Source of the DNA: Streptomyces spiroverticillatus
GTDB lineage: Bacteria; Actinomycetota; Actinomycetes; Streptomycetales; Streptomycetaceae
Assembly (NCBI GenBank): GCA_014650415.1
Contig: BMUX01000002.1
Location: 1 to 64,000 of the forward strand
DNA: 64,000 nucleotides
Direction of reading: 5' to 3'
Under the pieces are notes generated by a model, which ran no database searches, had not been told where the DNA came from, and saw only the letters and a program-made list of their open reading frames with translations. The position numbers and the translations under genes were made by a program. Below, piece by piece: positions 16,892 to 25,254 of the stretch (the stretch's first letter is position 1; each line of letters starts with the position of its first letter).

Positions 16892-18106
16892 ATGAGCGCA
16901 CTGCCGAATAATGATGTTCCGACCCTCCTCGTCAAGATCTTCGGGAAGGACCGGCCCGGGATCACCGCCGGGCTCTTCGACACCCTCGCCGCCTATGCCG
17001 TCGACGTCGTCGACATCGAGCAGGTCGTCACCCGTGGCCGCATCGTGCTGTGCGTGCTCGTGACCGAGCCGACCGTCGCCGCCGCCGGTGAGCTGCGGGC
17101 GACCGTGCACAGCTGGGCCGAGTCGCTGAAGCTCCAGGCCGAGATCATCTCGGGTGTCGGTGACAACCGGCCGCGTGGGAGCGGGCGTTCGCATGTCACC
17201 GTGCTCGGGCATCCCTTGACGGCGGAGTCGACGGCCGCCATAGCGGCCAGGATCACCGACACCGGCGGCAATATCGACCGTATTTTCCGGTTGGCGAAGT
17301 ACCCGGTGACCGCGGTGGAGTTCGCCGTGTCGGGGGTGGAGACGGAGCCGCTCAGGACCGCGCTCGCGCTGGAGGCGGCGGGCATCGGGGTGGATGTCGC
17401 GGTCGTGTCCGCGGGGTTGCACCGGCGGGCGCAGCGGCTCGTGGTGATGGATGTCGACTCGACGCTCATTCAGGATGAAGTGATCGAGCTGTTCGCGGCG
17501 CATGCCGGGTGTGAGGCGGAGGTTGCCGCCGTCACCGAGCAGGCGATGCGCGGGGAGCTCGACTTCGAGCAGTCGTTGCATGCGCGGGTGGCGTTGCTGA
17601 AGGGGCTCGACGCCGGGGTCGTGGAGAAGGTCCGGGCCGAGGTGCGGATGACGCCGGGTGCGCGGACGCTCGTACGGACGCTGAAGCGGCTCGGGTACCA
17701 AGTGGGCGTGGTTTCCGGGGGGTTCACCCAGGTCACGGACGCGCTGAAGGAAGAGCTTTCGCTCGACTTCGCGCAGGCCAATACGTTGGAGATCGTCGAC
17801 GGGAAGCTGACGGGACGGGTCGTCGGGGAGGTCGTGGACCGCGCCGGGAAGGCGCGGCTGCTGCGCCGGTTCGCCGCCGAGGCCGGGGTGCCGCTGGATC
17901 AGACGGTGGCGATCGGGGACGGGGCGAACGACCTCGACATGCTCAACACGGCAGGGCTCGGTGTGGCGTTCAACGCGAAGCCGGTCGTGCGGCAGGCCGC
18001 CGACACCGCGGTGAACGTGCCGTTCCTGGACACCGTGCTGTATCTGCTGGGCATCACGCGGGAAGAGGTCGAGGCCGCGGACGGGGACGCCGACCACGCG
18101 CACTGA
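16892..18106 (+). CDS. serB: phosphoserine phosphatase SerB
   Basis: A 404-aa HAD-superfamily phosphatase that makes L-serine from phosphoserine. The N-terminal about 165 residues hold two ACT-like regulatory segments (KIFGKDRPGITAGLFDTLAA). The HAD core has the nucleophile motif VMDVDSTLIQDEVIELFA, SGGFTQVTDALKEEL, and the metal-binding GDGANDLDMLNTAGLGVAFN. The region CEAEVAAVTEQAMRGELDFE is diagnostic of SerB. The start ATG follows GTGGGGGGAC. This is the standard actinobacterial architecture with the ACT extension. A terminator follows directly. Confidence 0.96.
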   Translation: MSALPNNDVPTLLVKIFGKDRPGITAGLFDTLAAYAVDVVDIEQVVTRGRIVLCVLVTEPTVAAAGELRATVHSWAESLKLQAEIISGVGDNRPRGSGRSHVTVLGHPLTAESTAAIAARITDTGGNIDRIFRLAKYPVTAVEFAVSGVETEPLRTALALEAAGIGVDVAVVSAGLHRRAQRLVVMDVDSTLIQDEVIELFAAHAGCEAEVAAVTEQAMRGELDFEQSLHARVALLKGLDAGVVEKVRAEVRMTPGARTLVRTLKRLGYQVGVVSGGFTQVTDALKEELSLDFAQANTLEIVDGKLTGRVVGEVVDRAGKARLLRRFAAEAGVPLDQTVAIGDGANDLDMLNTAGLGVAFNAKPVVRQAADTAVNVPFLDTVLYLLGITREEVEAADGDADHAH

Positions 18107-18116
18107 GACGTACGGG

Positions 18117-18156
18117 AAGGGGGCGCCGGCAGCGGATTCGCTGCCGGCGCCCCCTT
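18117..18156 (+). terminator. terminator between convergent serB and sixA
   Basis: A perfect 18-bp stem, AAGGGGGCGCCGGCAGCG / CGCTGCCGGCGCCCCCTT, with a GATT loop, followed by CTTC. It probably works on both strands. Confidence 0.88.
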
Positions 18157-18194
18157 CTTCGTAACCCTGTGGGCCGTAGCCCTCGTATCACCGA

Positions 18195-18713
18195 TCAGTC
18201 GTGCGGCGCCCAGTAGTCGACCAGCTTGGCCGCGCCCAGTTCCACGGACTTCCACGTGCCGGTGAATTCCAGGACCGCGTACGTCGCGGTCGGGAAGCCG
18301 CCCTTGGTCATCTTGGCCAGCGCGTCCGGGTCGGCCTGGCCGGCGAGGCCGTCGGCGACCGCGTGCATGCCCGGGTTGTGGCCGATGACCAGCAGGTTCG
18401 TGACGTCGTCGGGGGTCTCGTTGAGGACGGTGATGATCTCGCCGGTGGAGGCTTCGTACAGCCGGTCCTCGTAGACGGTCTTCGGGCGGTGGCCCAGCTC
18501 CTGCACGGCCAGCTTCCAGGTCTCACGGGTCCTGGCGGCGGTGGAGCAGACGGCCAGGTCGAAGGTGAGGCCCGTGTCGGCAAGCTTGCGGCCTGCGGTG
18601 GCCGCGTCCCGGCGGCCCCGGTCGGCGAGCGGCCGGTCGTGGTCGGACACCTGCGGCCAGTCGGCTTTGGCGTGCCGGAGAAGGACGATCCTGCGGGGTG
18701 TATCGACGCTCAT
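18195..18713 (-). CDS. SixA-type phosphohistidine phosphatase (histidine phosphatase superfamily)
   Basis: A 172-aa protein with the histidine-phosphatase RHG motif as LLRHAKADWP near residue 12, CSTAARTRETW (second arginine) and LLVIGHNPGMHAVAD (second histidine). Length and wording match the SixA subgroup, which removes phosphate from phosphohistidine in E. coli; the substrate here is inferred. It is convergent with serB, with a shared terminator between. Confidence 0.88.
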   Translation of the reverse strand: MSVDTPRRIVLLRHAKADWPQVSDHDRPLADRGRRDAATAGRKLADTGLTFDLAVCSTAARTRETWKLAVQELGHRPKTVYEDRLYEASTGEIITVLNETPDDVTNLLVIGHNPGMHAVADGLAGQADPDALAKMTKGGFPTATYAVLEFTGTWKSVELGAAKLVDYWAPHD

Positions 18714-18785
18714 GCACCCCAGCTTCGCACGAAATGCGCGCCGGGGCCCGGGGTGTTGGCGCGGTCCCCCACCACGGGTGACCGG

Positions 18786-19001
18786 TCAGAGCGGCAGTAC
18801 GTCGAGGAGGAGGCCGAGCAGGTACGCGAGGCCCGGAGCGTCCTGCGCGGCGGGCGACGCGTGCGCCTGCCCGGGGCCCGTCATCAGGACCAGGAGCACG
18901 ACGAAGGAGAGCACCGGGAGGACCGCCGCCCACCACGGCAGGCGGTTGCCCGTGGGGGCCCGGCGCGCGGTGCGGGCTGGGCTGTGAGCTGGGGCCGACA
19001 T
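18786..19001 (-). CDS. small membrane protein of unknown function
   Basis: A 71-aa protein. A basic N-terminal part (SPARTARRAPTGNRLPWW) precedes one long hydrophobic helix (AAVLPVLSFVVLLVLM). A short Ala-rich loop and a second hydrophobic end (LAYLLGLLLDVLPL) follow. The frame opens further upstream, but ATG 19001 has GGAGG 6 nt before it. It lies just upstream of sixA on the same strand. No family recognised. Confidence 0.65.
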   Translation of the reverse strand: MSAPAHSPARTARRAPTGNRLPWWAAVLPVLSFVVLLVLMTGPGQAHASPAAQDAPGLAYLLGLLLDVLPL

Positions 19002-19161
19002 GGCCGCCTCCGTGAGGTCTGCGGGCGGTACCCGGTGTGGATACCTAGAACCTACGGAGTACGGGCCGCGCGGCCCATCCGGTGAACTACCCACTCGACC
19101 CTGAGTCCAGCCCCCTAGGGGATGGTGGGGACAACCCCACCATCGGCCCCCGGGGAGCGGG

Positions 19162-19278
19162 TCACGGGGAGGCGATCGTGGCGATGACCGCGATGATCAC
19201 CGTGACGAGGAGCATGGCGCCGAGGACCGCCAGCAGCTTCTTCTGGCCGTTCCGGGGATTCGGGTCGAGTACAGGCAT
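19162..19278 (-). CDS. SGM_5486-type transporter-associated small membrane protein
   Basis: A 38-aa protein, MPVLDPNPRNGQKKLL then a single hydrophobic helix (AVLGAMLLVTVIIAVIATIA) ending SP. I recognise the DPNP-NGQKK opening and IATIASP ending as the SGM_5486 family, found next to CynX/NimT MFS genes in Streptomyces. It lies 43 bp downstream of such a gene on the same strand. Role unknown; a small transporter partner is the simple guess. Confidence 0.75.
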   Translation of the reverse strand: MPVLDPNPRNGQKKLLAVLGAMLLVTVIIAVIATIASP

Positions 19279-19321
19279 AGTGCCCAGTCTCGCACCCTTT
19301 GCCCGCTCCCCCGCCGCCGGG

Positions 19322-20653
19322 TCAGGCGGCCAGTTCCGCCTCGATGGTGCGGTTGCGGCCGGCCAGGACGCCGACGACCATCTGCGGCAGCATGAGCGCC
19401 GCCATCAGCGCGATCGGCAGGCCCCAGCCGCCGCTGGCGTCGTGCAGCACGCCGATGAGCAGCGGGCCGGGGATGGAGATCAGGTAGCCGATGCTCTGCG
19501 CGAAGGCGGAGAGCTTGACGACGCCCTGGTGGCTCTTGGCGCGCAGGCCGATCATGGTGAGCGCGAGCGGGAAGGCGCAGTTGGAGACGCCGAGCAGCAG
19601 GGCCCAGGCCCAGGCGCCGCCCGCCGGGGCGAGGTAGAGGCCCGCGTAACCCGTCAGACCGCACAGGCCGAGGACGAGGACGACCGGGCCCTGGTTGGTG
19701 AGGCGGGTCGCGACGCGCGGGATGACGAAGGCGAGCGGGATGCCCATGGCCATGGTCAGCGCGAGGAGGATGCCGGAGGTGCCGGCGGAGATGCCCGCGT
19801 CGCGGAAGATCTGCGGCATCCAGCCCATCGTGATGTACGCGGCCGTGGCCTGGAGGCCGAAGAAGAAGGCCAGCGCCCAGGCGGTGCGGGACTTGACCAT
19901 GCGCAGACCGGGGGCGGGCACCGCGGCGGCCGACTCCAGGGCCTCGACCTCGGGGGTCTCGGCCTCGGCCTTGGCGGTGGCGGCCTTGCGGTCACGGCCG
20001 TGCTTGATCGCCAGCGGCAGCCAGACGCAGAGCGCGAGGGCGCCGAGGATGCCCCAGACGGCGAGGCCGGTCTGCCAGCTGCCGCCGAGCGCCTTGGTGA
20101 GCGGGACGGTGGACAGGGCGGCCAGCGAGGTGCCGATCGCGAGGGCCATCGAGTAGAGGCCGGTCATGGTCGAGACCTTGTCCGGGAACCACTGCTTGAC
20201 GATGGCCGGCAGCAGGATGTTGGACACGGCTATGCCGACCAGGGCGAGCGCGCTCGCGATCAGGAAGCCGGGGGTGCCGCCGAGGAAGGGTCGCAGGAAG
20301 AGTCCGGCGGCGATGGCGGTCATGCCCGCGCAGACGATGGACGCCGGGCCGAAGCGGCGGGCCAGGCGCGGGGCCATGATGCCGAACACCGCGAAGCAGA
20401 CCGACGGCACGGACGTGAGGAGCCCGGCGACCGTGCCGCTCATCCCCAGGCCCTTGCGGACCTCTTCGAGGAGAGGGCCGAGGCTGGTGATGGCGGGGCG
20501 CAGGTTCAGCGCGGCGAGGACCAGGCCGACGATCATGAGCCGCACGAGCCATGCGGAGTACGCGGGGGTCTTCTTCTGCGTGTCCGGGGCGGTGCGGGGC
20601 TTGTGTGCGGTGCGGGGCTCGGGGCTCAGGGTCCTGGTTTCATCGACTGGCAT
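19322..20653 (-). CDS. CynX/NimT-family MFS transporter
   Basis: A 443-aa major-facilitator protein with 12 helices in the CynX/NimT (cyanate/nitroimidazole-type) subgroup. LRPAITSLGPLLEEVRKGLG after the first helix is the subgroup signature. LARRFGPASIVCAG is the loop 2-3 motif. A charged Lys/Glu/Ala loop near residues 215-250 separates the halves. Three in-frame ATGs lie within 12 bp (20653, 20662, 20665); MPVDETRT is used here. The gene is divergent from a FadR-type regulator with a palindrome between them, which suggests the regulator controls it. Substrate unknown. Confidence 0.88.
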   Translation of the reverse strand: MPVDETRTLSPEPRTAHKPRTAPDTQKKTPAYSAWLVRLMIVGLVLAALNLRPAITSLGPLLEEVRKGLGMSGTVAGLLTSVPSVCFAVFGIMAPRLARRFGPASIVCAGMTAIAAGLFLRPFLGGTPGFLIASALALVGIAVSNILLPAIVKQWFPDKVSTMTGLYSMALAIGTSLAALSTVPLTKALGGSWQTGLAVWGILGALALCVWLPLAIKHGRDRKAATAKAEAETPEVEALESAAAVPAPGLRMVKSRTAWALAFFFGLQATAAYITMGWMPQIFRDAGISAGTSGILLALTMAMGIPLAFVIPRVATRLTNQGPVVLVLGLCGLTGYAGLYLAPAGGAWAWALLLGVSNCAFPLALTMIGLRAKSHQGVVKLSAFAQSIGYLISIPGPLLIGVLHDASGGWGLPIALMAALMLPQMVVGVLAGRNRTIEAELAA

Positions 20654-20678
20654 AAGGTCCATCATAGAATCATGGGAT

Positions 20679-20694
20679 GATTGGTTGTCCAATC
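20679..20694. promoter_or_regulatory. palindromic operator between MFS and GntR genes
   Basis: GATTGG (20679-20684), TTGT, CCAATC (20689-20694) forms a perfect 6-bp-arm palindrome of the TTGG-n4-CCAA kind often bound by FadR/FCD GntR regulators. It lies 14-41 bp from both gene starts. A TAGAAT word at 20665-20670 could be the -10 of the regulator gene just upstream of the site. Confidence 0.6.
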
Positions 20695-20744
20695 GTCGTC
20701 CCGACCCCGTCCGCCGCAGCACCCCTCCCCGAACGAGGAGCACC

Positions 20745-21434
20745 ATGACGCTGACCTCTCCCCGGCGTTCCGCACTCTCCGACCAGGTGATCACCGCCCT
20801 GCGCAACCAGATCACCTCCGGCGAGTGGCCCGTGGGGTCACGCATTCCGACCGAGCCCGAGCTGGTCGAGCAGCTCGGGGTGGCGCGCAACACCGTCCGC
20901 GAGGCGGTGCGCGCCCTCGCGCACAACGGCCTGCTCGACATCCGGCAGGGCTCCGGCACGTACGTCGTGGCGACGAGCGAGCTGGCCGGGGTGATGCACC
21001 GCCGGTTCGCGGACGCCGATCCGCTGCACATCGCCGAGCTGCGCTCCACGCTGGAGTCGTCGGCCGGGCGCCTCGCGGCGCAGCGCCGTACGGACAAGGA
21101 CGTACGGCAGCTGGACGCGCTGCTCGCGCGGCGGGAGGAGGCGTGGGCGTCGGGCGACGCCGAGCAGTTCGTCCTGGCGGACGCCTCCCTGCACCTGGCG
21201 GTGGTGGCGGCCTCGCACAACGACGTGCTGATCGGGCTGTACGCGGACCTCGGCGATCTGCTGCGGGACTGGCTGCGCCTGGACATCGGGCACGAGCTGC
21301 GGCCCGAGGACCACATGGACCACGCGCGGCTGATCGAGGCCATCCGGGCGGGTGACGCGGAGGTCGCGGCGGCCGAGGCGGCGGGCTACTCGCTGAAGTG
21401 CCTGGCCGAGCGGGGGTCGCTCACCCGCGCCTGA
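20745..21434 (+). CDS. FadR-type (FCD) GntR regulator
   Basis: A 229-aa GntR regulator of the FadR subfamily. The N-terminal winged helix is ALRNQITSGEWPVGSRIPTE then LVEQLGVARNTVREAVRALA and the wing LLDIRQGSGTYV. A C-terminal FCD all-helical ligand domain follows, with the metal-site D and H residues (ADASLHLAVVAASHNDVL). ATG 20745 follows GAGGAG. It is divergent from the CynX/NimT carrier and probably controls both genes through the palindrome at 20679-20694. Its last codons and stop lie inside the first unit of a 28-bp tandem repeat. Confidence 0.9.
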   Translation: MTLTSPRRSALSDQVITALRNQITSGEWPVGSRIPTEPELVEQLGVARNTVREAVRALAHNGLLDIRQGSGTYVVATSELAGVMHRRFADADPLHIAELRSTLESSAGRLAAQRRTDKDVRQLDALLARREEAWASGDAEQFVLADASLHLAVVAASHNDVLIGLYADLGDLLRDWLRLDIGHELRPEDHMDHARLIEAIRAGDAEVAAAEAAGYSLKCLAERGSLTRA

Positions 21435-21505
21435 CCGTGCTCACCGTGGCACCCGCGCCTGACCGTGCTCTCCGTGGCACCCGCGCCTGACCGTGCTCAC
21501 CGTGG
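21422..21505 (+). repeat. three 28-bp tandem repeats across the end of the GntR gene
   Basis: Units at 21422-21449, 21450-21477 and 21478-21505 differ by one base (second unit has CTCTCC for CTCACC). The first unit contains the last codons and TGA of the regulator, so the stop is repeated. The third unit overlaps the 3' end of the convergent secreted-protein gene (stop at 21497-21499). Confidence 0.9.
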
Positions 21506-21919
21506 GCGCACTCCTCTGACGGGCGGTGGCGGCAGCGGTGGATCGGGGGCGCGTTCGTGGGTGACCCAGGCGCCGGCGACCTCCTTCCAGCAGCGGCTGG
21601 TCAGCCGTACGGTCTCGGCCGGGCCGACCTCGACGGGGGCGGCGTCGCCGTCGAGGTCCCACCAGCGCGCGCACTCGGTGTGCAGCCGGACGAGGTCGGC
21701 GTCCGGGTAGGGGTTGTGGCAGTACGCGACGGCCTTCGAGCGCTCGATCACGGTCCGGCAGGCCGACCCGAAGCGGGCCGGCTCGGCGGGGGCGGCGTGC
21801 GCCACGGGCGCGGGGCCGTCGTCGGGAAGGGCGGCGTGGACGGCGGCGGTGCCCAGGGTTCCGGCCAGGACTATGGAGGTCAGGACGAGCGCAGCGGCTC
21901 TTCTGCTTCTGGCCGACAC
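21497..21919 (-). CDS. small secreted protein, unknown function
   Basis: A 140-aa exported protein. A twin-basic N-terminus (SARSRRAAALVLTSIVLAGT) and a hydrophobic core form a signal peptide with a likely cleavage after VHA (about residue 30). The mature domain has four cysteines (ACRTVIERSKAVAYC, HTECARWWDLDG, SRCWKEVAG) probably forming two disulfides. The end is Pro-rich (PPLPPPPVRGVRPR). GTG 21919 is chosen because GGAGGAGG lies 7 nt upstream. I do not recognise a family. It is convergent with the GntR gene and its 3' end lies in the tandem repeat. Confidence 0.72.
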   Translation of the reverse strand: MSARSRRAAALVLTSIVLAGTLGTAAVHAALPDDGPAPVAHAAPAEPARFGSACRTVIERSKAVAYCHNPYPDADLVRLHTECARWWDLDGDAAPVEVGPAETVRLTSRCWKEVAGAWVTHERAPDPPLPPPPVRGVRPR

Positions 21920-22071
21920 CCGTCGCCTCCTCCCGTGCGCATCGGGCGCACGCCTCGAGCGACGTACGCGCAGAAATCGGGCCGGTTTCGTCCCGGTTCG
22001 ATCAGTCTGCGGGGAGTTCGCGGGGTTTTCGACTTGAGAGGCCTCTGACGAGCACGTTCCGTCGAGGAGGG

Positions 22072-22110
22072 TTGACAGGCCGTTTGGCCTGAATATGTTA
22101 CATGCAACAT
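22072..22110 (+). promoter_or_regulatory. promoter and operator of the catabolic island
   Basis: TTGACA (22072-22077) and TATGTT (22094-22099) are 16 bp apart. Overlapping the -10 is TTACATGCAACAT (22098-22110) inside the near-palindrome TGTTACATGCAACA. The identical 13-bp word recurs at 25155-25167 before the island GntR gene, so it is a good candidate operator for that regulator. Confidence 0.7.
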
Positions 22111-22144
22111 TGAGCATGTCCGTGACCCTTCCGGGAGGACCTCC

Positions 22145-23575
22145 ATGCAGCCCAGGCACACCCCTGACGTCGCCCGCCCTCTGCGTTGCGACCTTCTGCT
22201 GTCGGGCGGGCGGGTGGTGACCGTCGACGGACGGCGGTCCGTGTACGAGCCGGGCTCGGTGGCGATCTCGGGCAACCGCGTCGTGGCGGTCGGCCCGGCC
22301 GCCGAGATCGACGCCCAGTGGGAGGCGGTACGGACCGTCGACTGCCGGGGCAAAGCGGTGCTGCCGGGCTTCGTCGACGGGCACTCGCACCTCTTCCAGG
22401 CGCTGGCCAGGGGCATGGGCGAGGGGCTGTCGATCTGGCCGTGGCTGTGCGAGTTCATGTGGCCGTACTCGATAGCCGTGGACCCCGAGGACGCCCGGGT
22501 GGCGGCCACGCTGGGCGCGGTCGAGGCACTGCGCTCGGGCATCACCACGGTGATCGACAACCACTACGCGCCGACCGACCCGGACACCGTCCTGGCCGTG
22601 GCACGGGCCGTCGAGGCGGCGGGCCTGCGCGGGGCGATCGCGCGCGGGATGCTCGGCCACAAGACCGAGGTGGCGGTACGACGGGGGCTGCCGGACGCGC
22701 TCTACCGGTATTCCACCGAGGAGGAGCTGGACATCACGCGGGACTGCATGCGGCGCAGGCCGCCGCGCAGCTCGATGGTGGAGATCTGGCCCGCGCCGCT
22801 CAATCTCAGTTACGTCGACCAGGACCTGGTCCGGGGTGCGGTGGAGCTGGCCGCCGAGTTCGGGACGCGCTGGCACACGCACTGTTCGGAGGGGGCCAAG
22901 GATCCGGCGAGCTACCTGGAGGCGTACGGCATCCGGCCGGTGGAGTGGCTGGCCAGGGAGGGGCTGCTGGACGAGCGGGCCACCCTGGCGCACGCGATCT
23001 GGCTGGACGACGCCGAGGTCAAGCACGTCGGCGAGCGCCGGGCCGGCATCTCGCACAACCCGACCTCCAACGCCTACCTCGCCTCCGGCGTGATGCGCCT
23101 GCGCGAGCTGCGGGACGCGGGAGCGGTGGTGTCGCTGGGCACCGACGGGCCGAGCGCCGGGCACCGGCAGGACATGTTCGAGGTGATGAAGCAGACCCTC
23201 TTCGGCCAGCGCCAGCACCACCTCGACCCGGCCTCCGCCCGCTGCGAGGAGGCCCTGGAGCTGGCCACCCGCGAGGGCGGGAAGTACGCGGGCACCGGCA
23301 CCGGCACGCTGTCGGTGGGCGCGGCGGCGGACGTCGTGGTCGTGGATCTGGACCGGCCGCACCTGCGCCCCGTGCACCGCACGGTCGCCACCCTCGTCTA
23401 CTCCGCGCGCGGCAGCGACGTCGAGATGACGATCGTGGACGGCCGGGTGGTGTACGAGGACGGCCGCTGCACCCTCGTGGACGAGACGGCCCTGCTGGCC
23501 GAGGCGCAGGAGCGGGCCGAACGGCTGGTGTCGCGGGCCGGGTTCGACGCCCTGCGCAGCTCCTGGCAGCACTGA
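22145..23575 (+). CDS. amidohydrolase, deaminase/chlorohydrolase-type (ATZ/TRZ-like)
   Basis: A 476-aa cytosolic metal-dependent hydrolase of the amidohydrolase superfamily. It has the N-terminal beta-sandwich and LLSGGRVVTVDG opening, then the metal motif GFVDGHSHLF (H80, H82). Further ligands are in WHTHCSEG, LAHAIWLDDAEV and LGTDGPSAGHRQDMFEVMKQ. This layout belongs to the one-zinc deaminases that act on purine, pyrimidine or triazine rings (guanine, 8-oxoguanine, atrazine-type enzymes). The permease of the purine type downstream favours a purine-like ring. ATG follows GGGAGGACC. First gene of the island, with its own promoter at 22072. Confidence 0.85.
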   Translation: MQPRHTPDVARPLRCDLLLSGGRVVTVDGRRSVYEPGSVAISGNRVVAVGPAAEIDAQWEAVRTVDCRGKAVLPGFVDGHSHLFQALARGMGEGLSIWPWLCEFMWPYSIAVDPEDARVAATLGAVEALRSGITTVIDNHYAPTDPDTVLAVARAVEAAGLRGAIARGMLGHKTEVAVRRGLPDALYRYSTEEELDITRDCMRRRPPRSSMVEIWPAPLNLSYVDQDLVRGAVELAAEFGTRWHTHCSEGAKDPASYLEAYGIRPVEWLAREGLLDERATLAHAIWLDDAEVKHVGERRAGISHNPTSNAYLASGVMRLRELRDAGAVVSLGTDGPSAGHRQDMFEVMKQTLFGQRQHHLDPASARCEEALELATREGGKYAGTGTGTLSVGAAADVVVVDLDRPHLRPVHRTVATLVYSARGSDVEMTIVDGRVVYEDGRCTLVDETALLAEAQERAERLVSRAGFDALRSSWQH

Positions 23576-23754
23576 GCCGCCCCGTACTCCCCCAGGATTT
23601 CCCCCCACCGGCTTCCTCCCGGGCCGCACAGACCTCCCGAGCACCACAGCCTCCCGAGAAATCGCAGGACCCACGGCTGCCCGTCCGCGGCCACCGTACG
23701 TGCGCATACAAGGACCCCTGCCGTCACGGGCGGCGGGTGGAGGGAGAACGCACA

Positions 23755-25218
23755 ATGTCCCGCACCACAGAACAGGGCTCTTCGGAACAGGAGTGGACGG
23801 ACGACCAGTCGTCCGACCCGGTGGAGGCCGTGCCGTCCGCCTGGCGGCTCGCCGTCTACGGGTTGCAGCACGTGCTCGCCTTCTACGCCGGCGCGGTCGT
23901 CATGCCCCTGCTGGTCGCGCAGGGAGTCGGCCTGCCGGACAAGGACATCGGGATGCTGGTCAACGCGTCACTGCTGACCTGCGGCATCGCCACGCTGATG
24001 CAGGCGGTGGGCTTCAAGGGGGTCGGCATCAAACTGCCGATCGTGCAGGGCACTTCGACCACGGCGGTTCCCTCGCTGGTCTCGGTGGGTCTTGCGGCCG
24101 GTGGCGCGAAGGCCGGGATGCCGACCGTGCTGGGGGCGGTGATCGCGGCGGGGCTCGCCCTGTTCGTGATCGCGCCGATCTTCAGCAAGCTGGTGAAGTT
24201 CTTCCCTCCGCTGGTCACGGGCACCATCGTGACGATCGTCGGGATCACCCTGCTCGCGGTGGCCGCACGCCAGGTGGGCGGCGGCGACCCGAGCGCGAAG
24301 ACCTTCGGGTCTCCGGCGCAGCTGGGTCTTGCGGCGGTGACGTTCGTGGTCATTCTGCTGCTGTACAAGTTCTCGCGCGGCTTCATGGCCACGATCGCCG
24401 TCCTGGCGGGGCTGGTCATCGGCACGGTGGTCGCCGCGATGCTGGGGAAGACGGACTTCTCCAAGATCGGGGACGCCTCCTGGTTCGGGATGGCGGCGCC
24501 CCTGCACTACGGCGTCGAGTTCGACACCGTCGCGATCCTGGCCATCTTCATGGTGATGATCATCGTGGCGGTGGAGTCCATCGGGCAGTTCTTCGCGGTC
24601 GGCGAGATCGTCGGGCGCGAGGTGGACGGCAAGGGCGTCACCCGGGCGCTGCGGGCGGACGGGCTGGCCACGGCGGTCGCAGGGGTGCTCAACTCGTTCC
24701 CCAGCACGGTCTATTCGCAGAACATCGGGCTGATCCGGCTCACCCGCGTCAAGAGCCGGTGGATCATCGCGTCGGCCGGCGTGATCATGATCCTCTTCGG
24801 GATGGTGCCCAAGATCGGGGCGATCGTGGCCTCGATGCCCGCCTCCGTGCTCGGCGGCGCCACGATCGTGCTCTTCGCCACCATCGGCGTGGTCGGCATC
24901 CAGATCCTGCTCCAGGCGGACCTCACGGACCAGCGGAACACCATCCTGGTGGCCGCCAGCCTGGGCATCGGCTTCCTGCCGACGGCGTTCCCGCAGTTCG
25001 CGGAGCAGATGCCGACCCGGCAACTGCATGCACTTTTCGAGAGCGGAATCATCCTGGGCACCCTCACGGCTGTCCTTTTGAACCTGTTCTTCCACCATTT
25101 GCGGCTGCCGACAGGGCGCAGGAAGGAGGCTCAACCCGTTGACCCGCCGGAACATTACATGCAACATGAAGTCCACACGGAGAAGGACCCCGTACAGCAG
25201 GGTCCCGGGCCCGTGTAG
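23755..25218 (+). CDS. NCS2-family purine (xanthine/urate-type) permease
   Basis: A 487-aa NCS2 (nucleobase:cation symporter-2) protein with about 14 hydrophobic segments. The family signature is SQNIGLIRLTRV. A Gln at its first position fits xanthine/urate carriers rather than the Glu of uracil carriers. YGLQHVLAFYAGAVVMPLLV near residue 35 is the conserved helix 1. The end (HYMQHEVHTEKDPVQQGPGP) is hydrophilic; the codons for HYMQH contain the 13-bp operator word. GGAGGGAGAA precedes the ATG at about 6 nt. It follows the amidohydrolase by about 180 bp. Substrate is inferred from the signature. Confidence 0.9.
   Translation: MSRTTEQGSSEQEWTDDQSSDPVEAVPSAWRLAVYGLQHVLAFYAGAVVMPLLVAQGVGLPDKDIGMLVNASLLTCGIATLMQAVGFKGVGIKLPIVQGTSTTAVPSLVSVGLAAGGAKAGMPTVLGAVIAAGLALFVIAPIFSKLVKFFPPLVTGTIVTIVGITLLAVAARQVGGGDPSAKTFGSPAQLGLAAVTFVVILLLYKFSRGFMATIAVLAGLVIGTVVAAMLGKTDFSKIGDASWFGMAAPLHYGVEFDTVAILAIFMVMIIVAVESIGQFFAVGEIVGREVDGKGVTRALRADGLATAVAGVLNSFPSTVYSQNIGLIRLTRVKSRWIIASAGVIMILFGMVPKIGAIVASMPASVLGGATIVLFATIGVVGIQILLQADLTDQRNTILVAASLGIGFLPTAFPQFAEQMPTRQLHALFESGIILGTLTAVLLNLFFHHLRLPTGRRKEAQPVDPPEHYMQHEVHTEKDPVQQGPGPV
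25155..25167. promoter_or_regulatory. second copy of the island operator, inside the permease gene
   Basis: TTACATGCAACAT at 25155-25167 is identical to the word at 22098-22110. It lies in the last 65 bp of the permease reading frame and about 90 bp before the GntR start, so it could control an internal promoter of the regulator. Confidence 0.6.
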
Positions 25219-25254
25219 CACCTGACGACAGCGATGAGGGATGGGGAGGCGAGG

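Noticed and set aside
21422..21505. Possible CRISPR array
   Set aside because: The repeats are directly tandem with no spacers and differ by only one base, so they are a simple tandem repeat.
22186..25218. 1010-aa single open frame covering amidohydrolase and permease
   Set aside because: Its N-terminal part is an out-of-frame translation of the amidohydrolase. The permease proper begins at ATG 23755 with a ribosome site.
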